Positions 1 to 7,804 are shown, counted from the stretch's first letter. The stretch is 20,318 nt of DNA from an uncultured Clostridia bacterium (GCA_934130975.1 CAKOYU010000021.1:1-20318); one strand, 5' to 3'. A program made the numbers and translations. The notes: generated from the letters alone by a model not told the origin.

Positions 1-74
1 TCTTCATTTTCATTATTATATTGTTTTAATGCGTTATGTGGGACTTCTCCATGTCTTATTATATATACTTTCAT
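1..74 (-). CDS. Histidine phosphatase family protein, N-terminal part
   Basis: Only the first 24 codons are in the window; the gene runs off the left edge. The translation begins MKVYIIRHGEVPHNALK. The RHGE stretch is the phosphate-binding RHG motif of the histidine phosphatase (phosphoglycerate mutase-like) superfamily, in which the histidine is the phospho-acceptor, and its place at residue 7-10 is typical. A GGAGGT ribosome binding site lies 11 bases before the ATG at 72-74. The family includes cobalamin-pathway phosphatases, broad-specificity sugar phosphatases and mutases. The visible piece cannot tell these apart. Confidence 0.75.
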   Translation of the reverse strand, partial: MKVYIIRHGEVPHNALKQYNNENE

Positions 75-177
75 TATTATTGTTTACCTCCAATTTTATT
101 CATTATTCAAAAAATTCATCACTAAATCTATAATTACTTCTTTTTCCTTTATAAATATTTGTCTATACCTTTTAAAA

Positions 178-1524
178 TTATTTATTTTTATATATTTTTT
201 CATTTAAATATCTTTTTAATAAAAATGTAAGAAAATATGGAAATGTATAAAATTTTCCATTAAATCCAATATTTTTATTGCAAAGTTTTATTCCGTATTT
301 TATATCTTTATATTTATCATTATCAATTAAATTATTTAAAGATATTGTGGAATTATCACTTGCCTTCACTTCTACTGGAATTAAATAATTTGTATCTCTT
401 ACAAAGAAATCCATTTCAAGTCTGCCTGTTTCATCCCTATAAAAGTACAAATTATATCCTTCTTTAACTAACATATCAGCAACTATATTTTCATAAATCG
501 CACCTTTATAAGTATTGAAATTTTTATTTCTTCTTAAATCAAGTTGAGCTTCTTCATCCAATGTTGCAATCAGTAGACCAGGATCTCCAAAATATAATCT
601 ATAATTATCAGGATTATAGTTTCCTTTTAACGGTAAACTTACTTGTTCAAGACAATAGCAAATATTAACTATTCCAGCATTTTCTAGCCATTCTATGACT
701 CCAACATATTCCCTATTTCGAGCTCCAGAAGAAATTTTTGTTATTTGAAATTTTTTATTTTCATTACCTAGAAATACAGGAATTTTTCTATATGCATTTA
801 GTATTTTTGTTTTATCAAGTCCACCTGCATATTTAGTAATATCTTCTTCGTAGTCCAATATTATTTGTTTTTGCATTTCTAGAATTCCAGTATATGTTTT
901 GTTTTCAACAAATGTTTTAACAATTAGTGGCATTCCTCCAACAATCATATATTCTTGAAAATTTTCCATCATAACATCATATTGTATTTTTGATAATGGT
1001 TCATTTTTTGTCATACATTGATATAAATCTTCTATTTGCTCATTGCTATATCCTTTTGCCCATAAATATTCTTCAAAATCTAATGAATGCATTATATAAT
1101 CAATTTTATTGCCTACACTATTTGATTCAATTTCTTCATAATTTATTCCCATTAAGGAGCCTGAACATATAACATCAAATCTTCCGTCTTCTCTAAAGGC
1201 TTTTAAAGCCGTTGCACAACTTGGATAGTCTTGTATTTCATCAAAAAATATTAATGTTTCTCCAGGTATGAATTGAAAATCTCCATTCTTTAATGTGATA
1301 TCTTTAATGACTCTATCTATTTCAAACCCTTTGTCGAAAATGTCTTTATATTCTGGCTGTAAAACAAAATTTATTTCAATTAAACTTTTATAATTATTTA
1401 ACCCAAAGTTTTTTATTGATTCAGTCTTTCCAATTTGTCTTGCACCTTTTACTATTAATGGCATTTTATTTTTGCTTTTTTTCCATTCTATTAAATATTC
1501 ATCAATTTTTCTTTTTAATCTCAT
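178..1524 (-). CDS. AAA_14-type ATPase with DUF4143 C-terminal domain
   Basis: A 448-residue protein with a P-loop ATPase at the N-terminus: Walker A GARQIGKTE near residue 27-35 and Walker B ETLIFFDEIQD near 88-98. This is the classic 'ATP-binding protein' AAA_14 arrangement, followed by a winged-helix-like middle and a DUF4143 C-terminus. The C-terminal stretch GRLEMDFFVRD...IPVEVKA resembles a PD-(D/E)XK nuclease fold core. Proteins of this family are widespread and often present in many copies in Clostridia and archaea; their cellular role is not established. The ATG at 1522-1524 follows AAGGTG at good spacing. The promoter region holds three repeats with 32-bp spacing, described separately. 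The gene looks intact and full length. Confidence 0.85.
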   Translation of the reverse strand: MRLKRKIDEYLIEWKKSKNKMPLIVKGARQIGKTESIKNFGLNNYKSLIEINFVLQPEYKDIFDKGFEIDRVIKDITLKNGDFQFIPGETLIFFDEIQDYPSCATALKAFREDGRFDVICSGSLMGINYEEIESNSVGNKIDYIMHSLDFEEYLWAKGYSNEQIEDLYQCMTKNEPLSKIQYDVMMENFQEYMIVGGMPLIVKTFVENKTYTGILEMQKQIILDYEEDITKYAGGLDKTKILNAYRKIPVFLGNENKKFQITKISSGARNREYVGVIEWLENAGIVNICYCLEQVSLPLKGNYNPDNYRLYFGDPGLLIATLDEEAQLDLRRNKNFNTYKGAIYENIVADMLVKEGYNLYFYRDETGRLEMDFFVRDTNYLIPVEVKASDNSTISLNNLIDNDKYKDIKYGIKLCNKNIGFNGKFYTFPYFLTFLLKRYLNEKIYKNK

Positions 1525-1542
1525 ATTATCACCTTCAACATT

Positions 1543-1571
1543 AGTATATCACATTTTTTACATTCTTTCAA
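1543..1571 (-). promoter_or_regulatory. Sigma-A-type promoter of the AAA_14 ATPase gene
   Basis: On the minus strand TTGAAA (1566-1571) is followed after 17 bases by TATACT (1543-1548), with a TGA extended -10. The -10 overlaps the first of three spaced repeats, so a protein bound to the repeats would compete with polymerase. Confidence 0.55.
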
Positions 1572-1621
1572 TGCTTTATATCACATTTTTCACATTACTT
1601 TTCGACAAATTATCACATTTT
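1545..1621. repeat. Three direct repeats at 32-bp spacing in the promoter region
   Basis: The plus-strand unit TATCACATTTT begins at 1547, 1579 and 1611, so each start is exactly 32 bases from the next. On the minus strand it reads AAAATGTGATA. The spacers are partly alike too (both contain GAAA...AATGT on the minus strand), which suggests tandem duplication of a 32-bp unit. The proximal copy overlaps the -10 of the ATPase promoter. The rest of the 320-base gap (1525-1844) holds only an imperfect inverted repeat and a terminator; I see no gene in it. Confidence 0.7.
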
Positions 1622-1709
1622 CTTATATATTTTAAAAGTATGTATAAAAAGCAAAACTTCTATTTTTAATTTTCATACCCAACGATTCTGTAGAAGCAAT
1701 TATGCACTA

Positions 1710-1748
1710 TAACTTGTGACTTTTCAATGGTAAACTAGTCATAAGTTA
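1710..1748 (+). repeat. Imperfect inverted repeat in a gene-free gap
   Basis: TAACTTGTGACT (1710-1721) and AGTCATAAGTTA (1737-1748) pair fully as plus-strand RNA if one G-U pair is allowed, with a 15-base loop. No gene lies upstream on the plus strand, so its purpose is unknown. It could be the remnant of a mobile element end. Confidence 0.4.
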
Positions 1749-1803
1749 AAATATTATTTTTAAGGTGTCCTAATCAAAAATTATTGGCAGATTATAGTTT
1801 ATC

Positions 1804-1843
1804 TAAAAAAAAGAGGAAACTAACTTTTAAAGTTAATTTCTCC
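1804..1843 (-). terminator. Intrinsic terminator after the 88-aa gene
   Basis: Minus strand: a stem formed by GAAATTAACTT and AAGTTAGTTTC (one G-U pair), followed by TTTTTTTT at 1805-1812. It begins directly after the stop codon of the 88-aa gene. Confidence 0.75.
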
Positions 1844-1844
1844 T

Positions 1845-2111
1845 TTATTCCTTAAAGGCTATCATATATTCATTAATTTCAACCTTTCTTTTTGAATTTT
1901 GATATTCAAATTCTGCATTTGTAAAATAAACTTTATATCCTTTATTTTCAAGATAATCTCTACTTATTTTTAATACTTCATCTATTTCACTTTCTGACAA
2001 GTTGTCCTTAACCTTTAATTCATAATATGAATATCTTATATAATTTTCGTTTTCTTTTTCTTTACTTTCGATTAGTTGAATAGTAAATTTTTTTAATTCT
2101 GTTTCTGTCAT
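1845..2111 (-). CDS. Hypothetical small acidic/basic protein, 88 aa
   Basis: The protein begins MTETELKKFTIQL and ends VEINEYMIAFKE. I do not recognise it. It is rich in Glu and Lys, has no membrane segment or signal peptide, and looks like a small soluble alpha/beta protein. I chose the ATG at 2109-2111 because AGGAAGTG lies at normal distance from it; the in-frame GTG nine bases earlier would overlap that ribosome binding site. It is the second gene behind a perfect sigma-A promoter and follows an 18-codon ORF by 45 bases. An intrinsic terminator follows at once, so these two make up a complete small operon. Confidence 0.7.
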   Translation of the reverse strand: MTETELKKFTIQLIESKEKENENYIRYSYYELKVKDNLSESEIDEVLKISRDYLENKGYKVYFTNAEFEYQNSKRKVEINEYMIAFKE

Positions 2112-2156
2112 TTGTTTCACTTCCTAAAAATTTATTTCTTATTGATCATACATTTT

Positions 2157-2213
2157 TTATTCTTTTGCATCTTGATTTCCTATTGAAAAATTTTCAGCAA
2201 ACTTTTCTTGCAT
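2157..2213 (-). CDS. Short peptide ORF, 18 aa
   Basis: The ORF encodes MQEKFAENFSIGNQDAKE and then TAA. It has a strong ribosome binding site (CGGAGGAAAAT directly before the ATG) and sits about 20 bases downstream of a consensus sigma-A promoter, so translation is likely. It precedes the 88-aa gene in the same transcript. The peptide is hydrophilic, with no signal or membrane segment. It may be a leader peptide, a small regulatory peptide or a conserved microprotein; nothing in the sequence decides. Confidence 0.55.
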   Translation of the reverse strand: MQEKFAENFSIGNQDAKE

Positions 2214-2236
2214 ATTTTCCTCCGTATGATATATAT

Positions 2237-2265
2237 ATTATAATCTAAATATATATGAATGTCAA
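2237..2265 (-). promoter_or_regulatory. Perfect sigma-A promoter of the 18-aa/88-aa operon
   Basis: TTGACA (2260-2265), a 17-base spacer, then TATAAT (2237-2242) on the minus strand. Both hexamers match the consensus exactly, which predicts strong constitutive transcription for such a small operon. Confidence 0.85.
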
Positions 2266-2283
2266 AATGTTTTTGTATATTTC

Positions 2284-2316
2284 AAAAAAAGAGTGCTACA
2301 ATTGTAGCACTCTTTT
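2284..2316 (-). terminator. Terminator after the Clp-FtsH hybrid gene
   Basis: A perfect palindrome centred on CTACAATTGTAG with arms GAGTGCTAC/GTAGCACTC and an A/T tract on both sides. It lies eight bases beyond the stop codon of the hybrid protease gene and gives a T-tract on the minus strand (2284-2290). Confidence 0.85.
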
Positions 2317-2323
2317 GAGATAT

Positions 2324-4219
2324 CTAACATTTTACTAACTCTTCAGGAAATTCAAATATTCCCTCAATATCTTGGCTGGATAATATGCCTTTTTCCATTA
2401 ATGCATCAACAAGTACTTCAAGTTCTTTTTGATGTTCTTTTAAAACTTTTCCTGCATATTCATCAGCTTCTTCAAGAATTTTGTTTACTTCTGCATTAAT
2501 CTTGTTTACTAATGACGTAGAATAAATAGGTGTTTCTTCATGTTCTAAAAACACTCTATTTGCGTTCGAACTTCCCAGTCCATACCGTGTAACCATATCC
2601 TGTGCAATATTTGTTGCTTTAATTAAGTCATTAGATGCTCCTGCAGAAAGCTTTTTGGTATACATTTGTTCAGCTTTTCTGCCTCCTAATGAAGAAGATA
2701 TTCTTTGAATAAAAGCTTCTCGCGTAGCAGATGGTGTAATATTTTCATTTACTTCACAAACATTTATTCCAAGATAATTCTCTGCAGGTATAATTGAAAT
2801 TGCTAATGTTTTAAGATTTTTCAACTCTGGAGCAAAGCGCTTAATAATATAATGTCCTGATTCATGATATGCTGTAGCCATTTTTGCATAAGTTGTCATA
2901 TTATCAAATTGTTTTCTTCTAATATCAAAATTCTCTAAGATATCCTCTTTTTCAACAATATTTTTGCCTTTAAGCTCAGCTCCAGACATTGATCTATCTA
3001 TTAAATCTAATGTTCTGTCTGGATTTTTGGTTTCATAATTAAAACATGATGCGTTCAATATTGCAAAATCTACTACTTCTTTAGATATCTTAGTTCCATG
3101 AAATTCTGCTAAATAAGCAATCTGATTTTTTATCATATCATAAACTTCATCTGCACGAGGTTCTTTGACAATGATTTTTTCAAATCTTCTTTTCAGAGCG
3201 CCATCTGATGAAAAATACTTTTTGTACTCTTCTGACGTCGTAGCTCCAATTACTTGAGTTTTTCCCCGTGATAAGATTGGCTTTAATACATTTGCTAAAT
3301 CCAATTCTCCTGTAGTACCTGCTCCTGCACCAAGAATCGTGTGTATTTCATCAATAAATAAAATGCATTCAGGATGCAACTCTAAAAACTCAACAAGTAC
3401 TTGAAATCTTTCTTCAGCCATTCCCCTATATTTTGTTCCTGCTATAATAGAATTTACATCTAAAGCAACTATTTTAGAATCTTTAAATCTCTTATGGCAG
3501 TTTCCTGTAGCAATACTCCAAGTTAACTTTTCAATTATTGCAGTTTTTCCTACACCTGGTTCACCAATTAAAATTGCATTTCTTTTGGTTGCTTTTGCAA
3601 GAATTCTTTCAAGTTGTTCTGTTTCACTTTCCCGTCCAAGAATTCTGCAAATCTTTTCATTCGCCCAAGGTTCATTATTCATAATAGTGATGCAACTAAC
3701 TAATTCTCTCGGAATACATAATGAAGTATCTTCTCCTTCCTCTTCTTCCTCAATCATTGGTGGTAATATTGCATCTTCACCTAGGCAAATGGTAATAAAT
3801 TCCAAATAAATATCTGGCAGATTTTCCATAAAAGCTTTATGCAATAAATCATTTGTTTTATGCTTTAAATATATATAATGATTCTTGTCATAATTTATTG
3901 ATTCAATAATTTCATACAAAGTCCATGATATATTATATTTTTGTTCATATACCACTATGCTGTAATATTTTTTTGCTTCTTCATTAATGTTTTTGGCTAG
4001 ATATTTATCAAACAACTTTTGTATTGCTCTGGAAATTTCTTCTTCATTCATATTATTTTTCAACAGATACCTATTAATAGGGGTTCCCTTCATAATAGCA
4101 AATGCTCCAAATGCAATCAAACTTGTCGTCGTTTCGACCTTATATTTCTTAGAAATAATGTTAGAATACAATAATAAATTTCTTATAGACCTGTCAAAAT
4201 TTATATTCCGTCCATCCAT
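2324..4219 (-). CDS. ClpC-like AAA+ unfoldase fused to FtsH-type M41 zinc protease
   Basis: A 631-residue hybrid. Residues 1-70 resemble a Clp N domain and about 155-163 is a Glu-rich linker. Residues 192-430 are a ClpA/ClpC first-type AAA+ module (Walker A GEPGVGKT at 219-226, Walker B ILFIDE at 286-291, GATTSEEY, and the Arg pair in ALKRRFE). From 440 on it is an M41 peptidase with the zinc motif HESGH at 452-456 and the third ligand Asp in SAGASNDL (D531), as in FtsH. FtsH itself has a different AAA module and two N-terminal membrane helices, both missing here, so this should be a soluble self-compartmentalising protease that unfolds and degrades cytosolic substrates. Such hybrids exist in Clostridia but their substrates are not established. 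The start at 4219 is set by GGAGGT six bases upstream; the longer frame would begin at the promoter -35. Confidence 0.88.
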   Translation of the reverse strand: MDGRNINFDRSIRNLLLYSNIISKKYKVETTTSLIAFGAFAIMKGTPINRYLLKNNMNEEEISRAIQKLFDKYLAKNINEEAKKYYSIVVYEQKYNISWTLYEIIESINYDKNHYIYLKHKTNDLLHKAFMENLPDIYLEFITICLGEDAILPPMIEEEEEGEDTSLCIPRELVSCITIMNNEPWANEKICRILGRESETEQLERILAKATKRNAILIGEPGVGKTAIIEKLTWSIATGNCHKRFKDSKIVALDVNSIIAGTKYRGMAEERFQVLVEFLELHPECILFIDEIHTILGAGAGTTGELDLANVLKPILSRGKTQVIGATTSEEYKKYFSSDGALKRRFEKIIVKEPRADEVYDMIKNQIAYLAEFHGTKISKEVVDFAILNASCFNYETKNPDRTLDLIDRSMSGAELKGKNIVEKEDILENFDIRRKQFDNMTTYAKMATAYHESGHYIIKRFAPELKNLKTLAISIIPAENYLGINVCEVNENITPSATREAFIQRISSSLGGRKAEQMYTKKLSAGASNDLIKATNIAQDMVTRYGLGSSNANRVFLEHEETPIYSTSLVNKINAEVNKILEEADEYAGKVLKEHQKELEVLVDALMEKGILSSQDIEGIFEFPEELVKC

Positions 4220-4262
4220 AATTGTACCTCCATATAATGTTGTATTTACAAGTAACATAAAT

Positions 4263-4291
4263 ATTTTACAACCATATCCATAATTTGTCAA
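4263..4291 (-). promoter_or_regulatory. Sigma-A promoter of the Clp-FtsH hybrid gene
   Basis: TTGACA (4286-4291), a 17-base spacer, then TAAAAT (4263-4268) on the minus strand. It lies inside the longer open frame, which confirms that translation starts downstream at 4219. I see no HrcA or CtsR operator here. Confidence 0.75.
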
Positions 4292-4314
4292 TAGAAATCT
4301 TTTTTTGTCATTTT

Positions 4315-4340
4315 AAGAGGAGTTTACTTAACTCCCCTTT
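4315..4340. repeat. Hairpin between divergent genes
   Basis: GGAGTT (4319-4324) and AACTCC (4330-4335) form a six-base stem with a five-base loop, followed on the plus strand by CCTTTTCTTTTT. It resembles a weak plus-strand terminator, yet no plus-strand gene lies upstream. It sits just upstream of the protease promoter. Confidence 0.4.
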
Positions 4341-4439
4341 TCTTTTTAATCTAAACAAAAATAATTTTGTGCAAACTCTTCCCTTTTATATTTAAAAGTG
4401 ATATTATACCTTTATACTAATAAATGGAGTGAGAAGCAA

Positions 4440-5435
4440 ATGATACCAAGAGAAAAAAATCCAGAATATTTAAATTCATTTTTAGATTATTCTATAACAA
4501 TATTAAATAAATCACCAAATTCAGTAAAAGAATATAATTATGACTTAGCAAACTTTTTAAAATTCATTATGATTCACTTTAAATTGACGGATAAGACAGT
4601 TTACGATGAAATAGATATATCTTCTTTCAGTGAGCAAGATTTAAAGAAAATAACGCTTGATGACATACATGCTTATGTATCACATTTAGCAATTGATAAT
4701 CGTAGTAAAGCAACAACAAGAGCACGAAAAATCTCAACAATAAGAATATTTTTTAAATACTTATCTCAAAAAGCAAATATTTTAGATGTCAATCCTGCAC
4801 AAAATTTAGAAACACCAAAACTTGAAAAACGAATGCCTAAATATTTATCTTTAGATGATAGTAGGAAATTATTAAATGTAGCGATAAACGAAGATAATAG
4901 AAACTATAAAAGAGATTATGCAATCACTACCCTATTTTTAAATTGTGGAATGAGACTTTCTGAACTTGTTGGAATAAACATTAATGATATAGATTTTGAA
5001 GAATGCAAAATGACTGTAATAGGAAAAGGTAATAAAGAACGTACAGTTTATCTTAATAAATCATGTATGATTGCAATTAATGATTATCTCTCTTCCCGCC
5101 CTGCCTCAAATATGATTAAACATGATTCTAAAAATTCAGATAAAGCTTTATTTTTAAGTGAGCAAAAGCAAAGAATTAGCAATAGGACTGTTCAAACTAT
5201 AATAAATAAAGAATTGAAACAAGCAGGATTAGATACTAAGAACTTATCAGTACATAAATTAAGACATACTGCAGCAACACTTATGTATCAGTATGGAAAT
5301 GTCGATATACGAGCTCTTCAAGAGCTTTTAGGTCATCAAAGTATATCTACAACAGAAATTTATACACATGTTAGTAATGAGCAAGTTCGTAATGCTGTAG
5401 AGGCAAATCCTCTATCAGATCCTAAAAACTTATAA
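4440..5435 (+). CDS. Tyrosine site-specific recombinase, XerC/XerD type
   Basis: A 331-residue protein with an N-terminal SAM-like DNA-binding domain (about 8-110) and a C-terminal catalytic domain. All catalytic residues are present: R172 in GMRLSEL, K196 in GKGNKE, H272 and R275 in HKLRH, H299 in LLGHQS and the nucleophile Y308 in TEIYTHV. Length and motifs match Xer recombinases that resolve chromosome dimers in Bacillota, rather than phage integrases. The ATG at 4440 has GGAGTGAG before it; an upstream in-frame ATG at 4398 has no ribosome binding site. A YcxB-like gene follows 15 bases later in the same direction. A role in moving the two serine-recombinase elements in this window is not suggested, since their att sites are of serine type. 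Confidence 0.85.
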   Translation: MIPREKNPEYLNSFLDYSITILNKSPNSVKEYNYDLANFLKFIMIHFKLTDKTVYDEIDISSFSEQDLKKITLDDIHAYVSHLAIDNRSKATTRARKISTIRIFFKYLSQKANILDVNPAQNLETPKLEKRMPKYLSLDDSRKLLNVAINEDNRNYKRDYAITTLFLNCGMRLSELVGININDIDFEECKMTVIGKGNKERTVYLNKSCMIAINDYLSSRPASNMIKHDSKNSDKALFLSEQKQRISNRTVQTIINKELKQAGLDTKNLSVHKLRHTAATLMYQYGNVDIRALQELLGHQSISTTEIYTHVSNEQVRNAVEANPLSDPKNL

Positions 5436-5450
5436 CGAAAGGAATTAAGT

Positions 5451-5969
5451 ATGAAGATAAATAAAACAAAGGTATTGTTTAAAAATATTACAAGCTATAA
5501 TAATAAAAACTATGCACAATTTCTAAAATTTCATAATGATAAATATGAATTTTCTTATAATTCTTATACTATTATTATGTCCATACTTTTAATATATTGT
5601 GTAATTATAAACATTAAAAATAAAAATATATTGACTACCCTATTGTTTATACTTTTATTAATCAGTTTTGTCCTACTGAGATTTTATTTGCCATTAAGAA
5701 GATTAAAAAAGACTAAAGAAAATATAAGAAAGTCTTCTACTTCTATTCATACATTTTTCTTTTATTATTATTATTTAAAAGTAGATAAACAAATTATATA
5801 CTATTTTAAATTATACAAAATTTTTGAAACCAAAGATTATTTTTATTTATATATTAATCAAGATTATGCATTAATGCTTGATAAAAATGGATTTCAAATA
5901 GGAACAGTTGAAGATTTTAGAAGTTTTATAAAAAGAAAATGTTTGTTTAAATACAAGGAAATTAGTTAA
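5451..5969 (+). CDS. YcxB-like membrane protein
   Basis: A 172-residue protein with two adjacent hydrophobic segments (about residues 40-55 and 62-80), a basic turn (RRLKKTKENIRK), and a beta-rich C-terminus whose IYYFKLYKIFETKDYFYLYINQDYALMLDKNGF pattern resembles the C-terminal domain of YcxB family proteins. The function of that family is unknown. It lies 15 bases after the Xer gene with an AAAGGA ribosome binding site, so the two are probably cotranscribed. It ends in a terminator shared with the convergent dpaB 3' end. Confidence 0.6.
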   Translation: MKINKTKVLFKNITSYNNKNYAQFLKFHNDKYEFSYNSYTIIMSILLIYCVIINIKNKNILTTLLFILLLISFVLLRFYLPLRRLKKTKENIRKSSTSIHTFFFYYYYLKVDKQIIYYFKLYKIFETKDYFYLYINQDYALMLDKNGFQIGTVEDFRSFIKRKCLFKYKEIS

Positions 5970-5971
5970 AG

Positions 5972-6006
5972 ACTGTCAAAAGGCTTCTGCCTTTGACAGC
6001 TTTTTT
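5972..6006. terminator. Bidirectional terminator between the ycxB-like gene and dpaB
   Basis: The arms CTGTCAAAAGGC and GCCTTTGACAG form a stem with one bulged A and the loop TTCT, followed by TTTTTT on the plus strand. On the minus strand it lies five bases beyond the authentic dpaB stop codon, so it can serve both converging transcripts. Confidence 0.8.
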
Positions 6007-6010
6007 ATAT

Positions 6011-6093
6011 TCACAATAACATAGGTTGTATTTGTTCACCATCTAATGCTCCTTCTATGGTTTTTATTAAATATGATGGATCAAAAACAATAG
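6011..6093 (-). pseudogene. dpaB: dpaB 3' fragment, separated by the intervening element
   Basis: The frame reads S-IVFDPSYLIKTIEGAL-DGEQIQPMLL and then TGA (6011-6013). This is the authentic end of dipicolinate synthase subunit B: homologues end in a segment of the type 'KP-SLVxD...TIExAL..KQIQPVL'. It has no start of its own. Joined to codon 166 at 9284-9286 it restores a 192-residue protein. It is annotated as a fragment because in this arrangement it cannot be translated as part of DpaB. If the element is excised during sporulation, it becomes functional. Confidence 0.85.
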
Positions 6094-6108
6094 ATGAAGT
6101 CTTTCTAT
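6080..6108 (-). other. attR-type junction of the element in dpaB (core TC at 6093-6094)
   Basis: On the minus strand the element end AAAGACTTCA abuts TC and then TATTGTTTTTGA of dpaB. The same TC follows CCTCGC at the other junction (9285-9286). Swapping halves at this dinucleotide gives an in-frame dpaB on one side and a symmetrical attP on the other, which is why I place the crossover here. Confidence 0.75.
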
Positions 6109-6113
6109 TTTTA

Positions 6114-7752
6114 CTAATTTTTTAGATGATATGTATCGGCATCTCTTTTACATATTTCTTTTAATGAAATTACATTATTAATTGATTCATTTAATATATT
6201 AAGTTTAGAAAATGCGAAATAAACATATACATTCTTGTTTTCATCTATTTCTATTTTATCTATTAATCTAAATAACATTGATTTTGAGATGTTTTTCATA
6301 GATAGAAAATCATTTATTATATTATCTAATTCATTGTCATCTTCCCTTTTATTTTCCGCTTCTAATATGTTATTAATATTGTTTTCTAATTCCTGTTTTC
6401 TCTTTTCTAATGTATTTTTTTCTGCAAGTATTTTGTTTGTATATCTAAAGTAATCAGCTTCTGATATAACTTTATTTAGCTTGTCAAAATAGATATTATC
6501 AATTTGTTCTGAAACAGTATTAATTTTATTATTAATGTTTAATATTTCTTTTTTATATTTGTCTATAATAGATTCAGTATCAGTTTTGAATTTATCATAT
6601 ACTTCTGCTAACCAATCCTTTTGCACATATATTTTCAAAAAGTCTTGTAAATATTCTAATAGTTGATTTTCAAACTTTTTGTAATTCATATGTTGAGATG
6701 GGCATTTCCCTTTTCTAGATTGAGAACAAGTTATATATGGTATAGGATTTTCAGTTGTTTTACTTCCAATAGATAATTTACAATGACATGTGTGACATTC
6801 TAGTAATCCTCTAAACAGAAACTCATGTTTTGTTTTCTTATTCATATCTCTATTGGATAAATAAAATCTTACTTTCTCATAAGTTTCTTTGTCTATTATA
6901 GGCTCATGAGTATTTGGAATAATAAGATGCTGCTCTTTTTTAGTCAATATTCTCTTTTTTGATTTATACGATAATTTAGGCTTTTTATTTGATACTGTAT
7001 TTCCTATATATGCTTCACTTTTCATCATATTTAATATTGTTACATCATTCCATTTCTTTGGCTCTGATAAGTTCTTTAAATATGTCATAGGCGATGGAAT
7101 ATTCTTTTTGTTTAGATATTCTGCAATGTATTTTGTTCCTTTACCTTTTGAATATAAATCAAATATCTCTATAACTATATCTTTTACATTTTCATCTATT
7201 ATTAAATGATTTTTCTGATTAGGGTCTTTTTTATATCCATATGGTGCAAATGTACACATATATTCGCCTTTCTTTTGCTTTTCCTTTACAACGCTTCGAA
7301 TCTTTTTAGATATATCTTTTGCGTACATATCATTCATAATTGCTTTAAAAGGCGTTATATCGTTTGTAGAGCTATCTAAAAATGTATCTATTCCATCTGT
7401 TATTGCTACATATCTAACACTATGTTCTGGAAAATAATTTTCTAAATAATAACCTGTTTTTATATAATCTCTTCCAAGCCTTGATAAGTCTTTTGTTATT
7501 ACCATATTGATGTTTCCGTTCTTCTATGTTTCTTATTAATCTATTAAATCCAGGTCTATCAAATGTTGTTCCTGATATACCATCATCAACATATTCATCA
7601 ACAAATTGTAGTCCATTTTCTTTTATGTATCTTTTTATTATATCTCTTTGATTTCCTATACTTTCACTTTCTTGTTTATCTCCGTCCTCCCTTGATAATC
7701 TTATGTATATAGCTGTTTTAAAATTGTTATTTGTTATATTACTAAAAAACAT
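6114..7752 (-). pseudogene. Large serine recombinase, interrupted by a one-base frameshift
   Basis: The N-terminal frame (7420-7752) carries the resolvase start AIYIRLSREDGD with the nucleophile Ser, then ESESIGNQRDI and DDGISGTTFDRPGFNRLI. The main frame (6114-7505) continues with ITKDLSRLGRDYIKTG, the recombinase domain, a zinc ribbon (CHTCHCKL...CSQSRKGKCPS), a long coiled coil and a beta-rich end. Removing one base near 7512 (minus-strand C between AAA and ATC) joins them as EERK-INMVITKDLSRLGRDY, exactly the family pattern, giving 545 residues. Start ATG at 7752 follows AAGGAAGTG. As read, the protein is truncated after the catalytic Ser and before the essential Arg residues. This may be a real mutation or a sequencing error. 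Its stop lies next to the att core, the usual place for an element's own recombinase. Confidence 0.9.
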
Positions 7753-7770
7753 TTATTCACTTCCTTGTTT

Positions 7771-7790
7771 CTTAGCAATTGCTTGCTAAG
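7771..7790 (-). repeat. GCAA-tetraloop hairpin between the small ORF and the recombinase
   Basis: On the minus strand CTTAGCAA and TTGCTAAG form a perfect eight-base stem closed by a GCAA (GNRA) tetraloop, 18 bases before the recombinase start. There is no T-tract, so it is unlikely to be a terminator. It could control recombinase translation or mRNA processing. Confidence 0.55.
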
Positions 7791-7804
7791 GCTATTCTAG
7801 CAAA

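Noticed and set aside
1545..1621. Short CRISPR array
   Set aside because: The repeat is only 11 bases with three copies, the spacers resemble each other, and no cas gene is near.
2287..2316. CIRCE-like element (HrcA operator) near the Clp-FtsH gene
   Set aside because: The arms read GAGTGCTAC...GTAGCACTC, the reverse order of CIRCE (TTAGCACTC-N9-GAGTGCTAA), and it lies after the stop codon with T-tracts, so it is a terminator.
4220..4291. Longer N-terminus for the Clp-FtsH hybrid (24 extra residues)
   Set aside because: The upstream ATG coincides with the -35 of a good promoter and has no ribosome binding site; GGAGGT precedes the ATG at 4217-4219.
4315..4340. True terminator of a plus-strand transcript
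   Set aside because: No plus-strand gene lies upstream, since the hybrid protease gene is on the minus strand; kept only as a hairpin.
7420..7515. Programmed frameshift in the first serine recombinase
   Set aside because: No slippery heptamer or following pseudoknot is visible at the junction; a simple one-base insertion or read error explains it.
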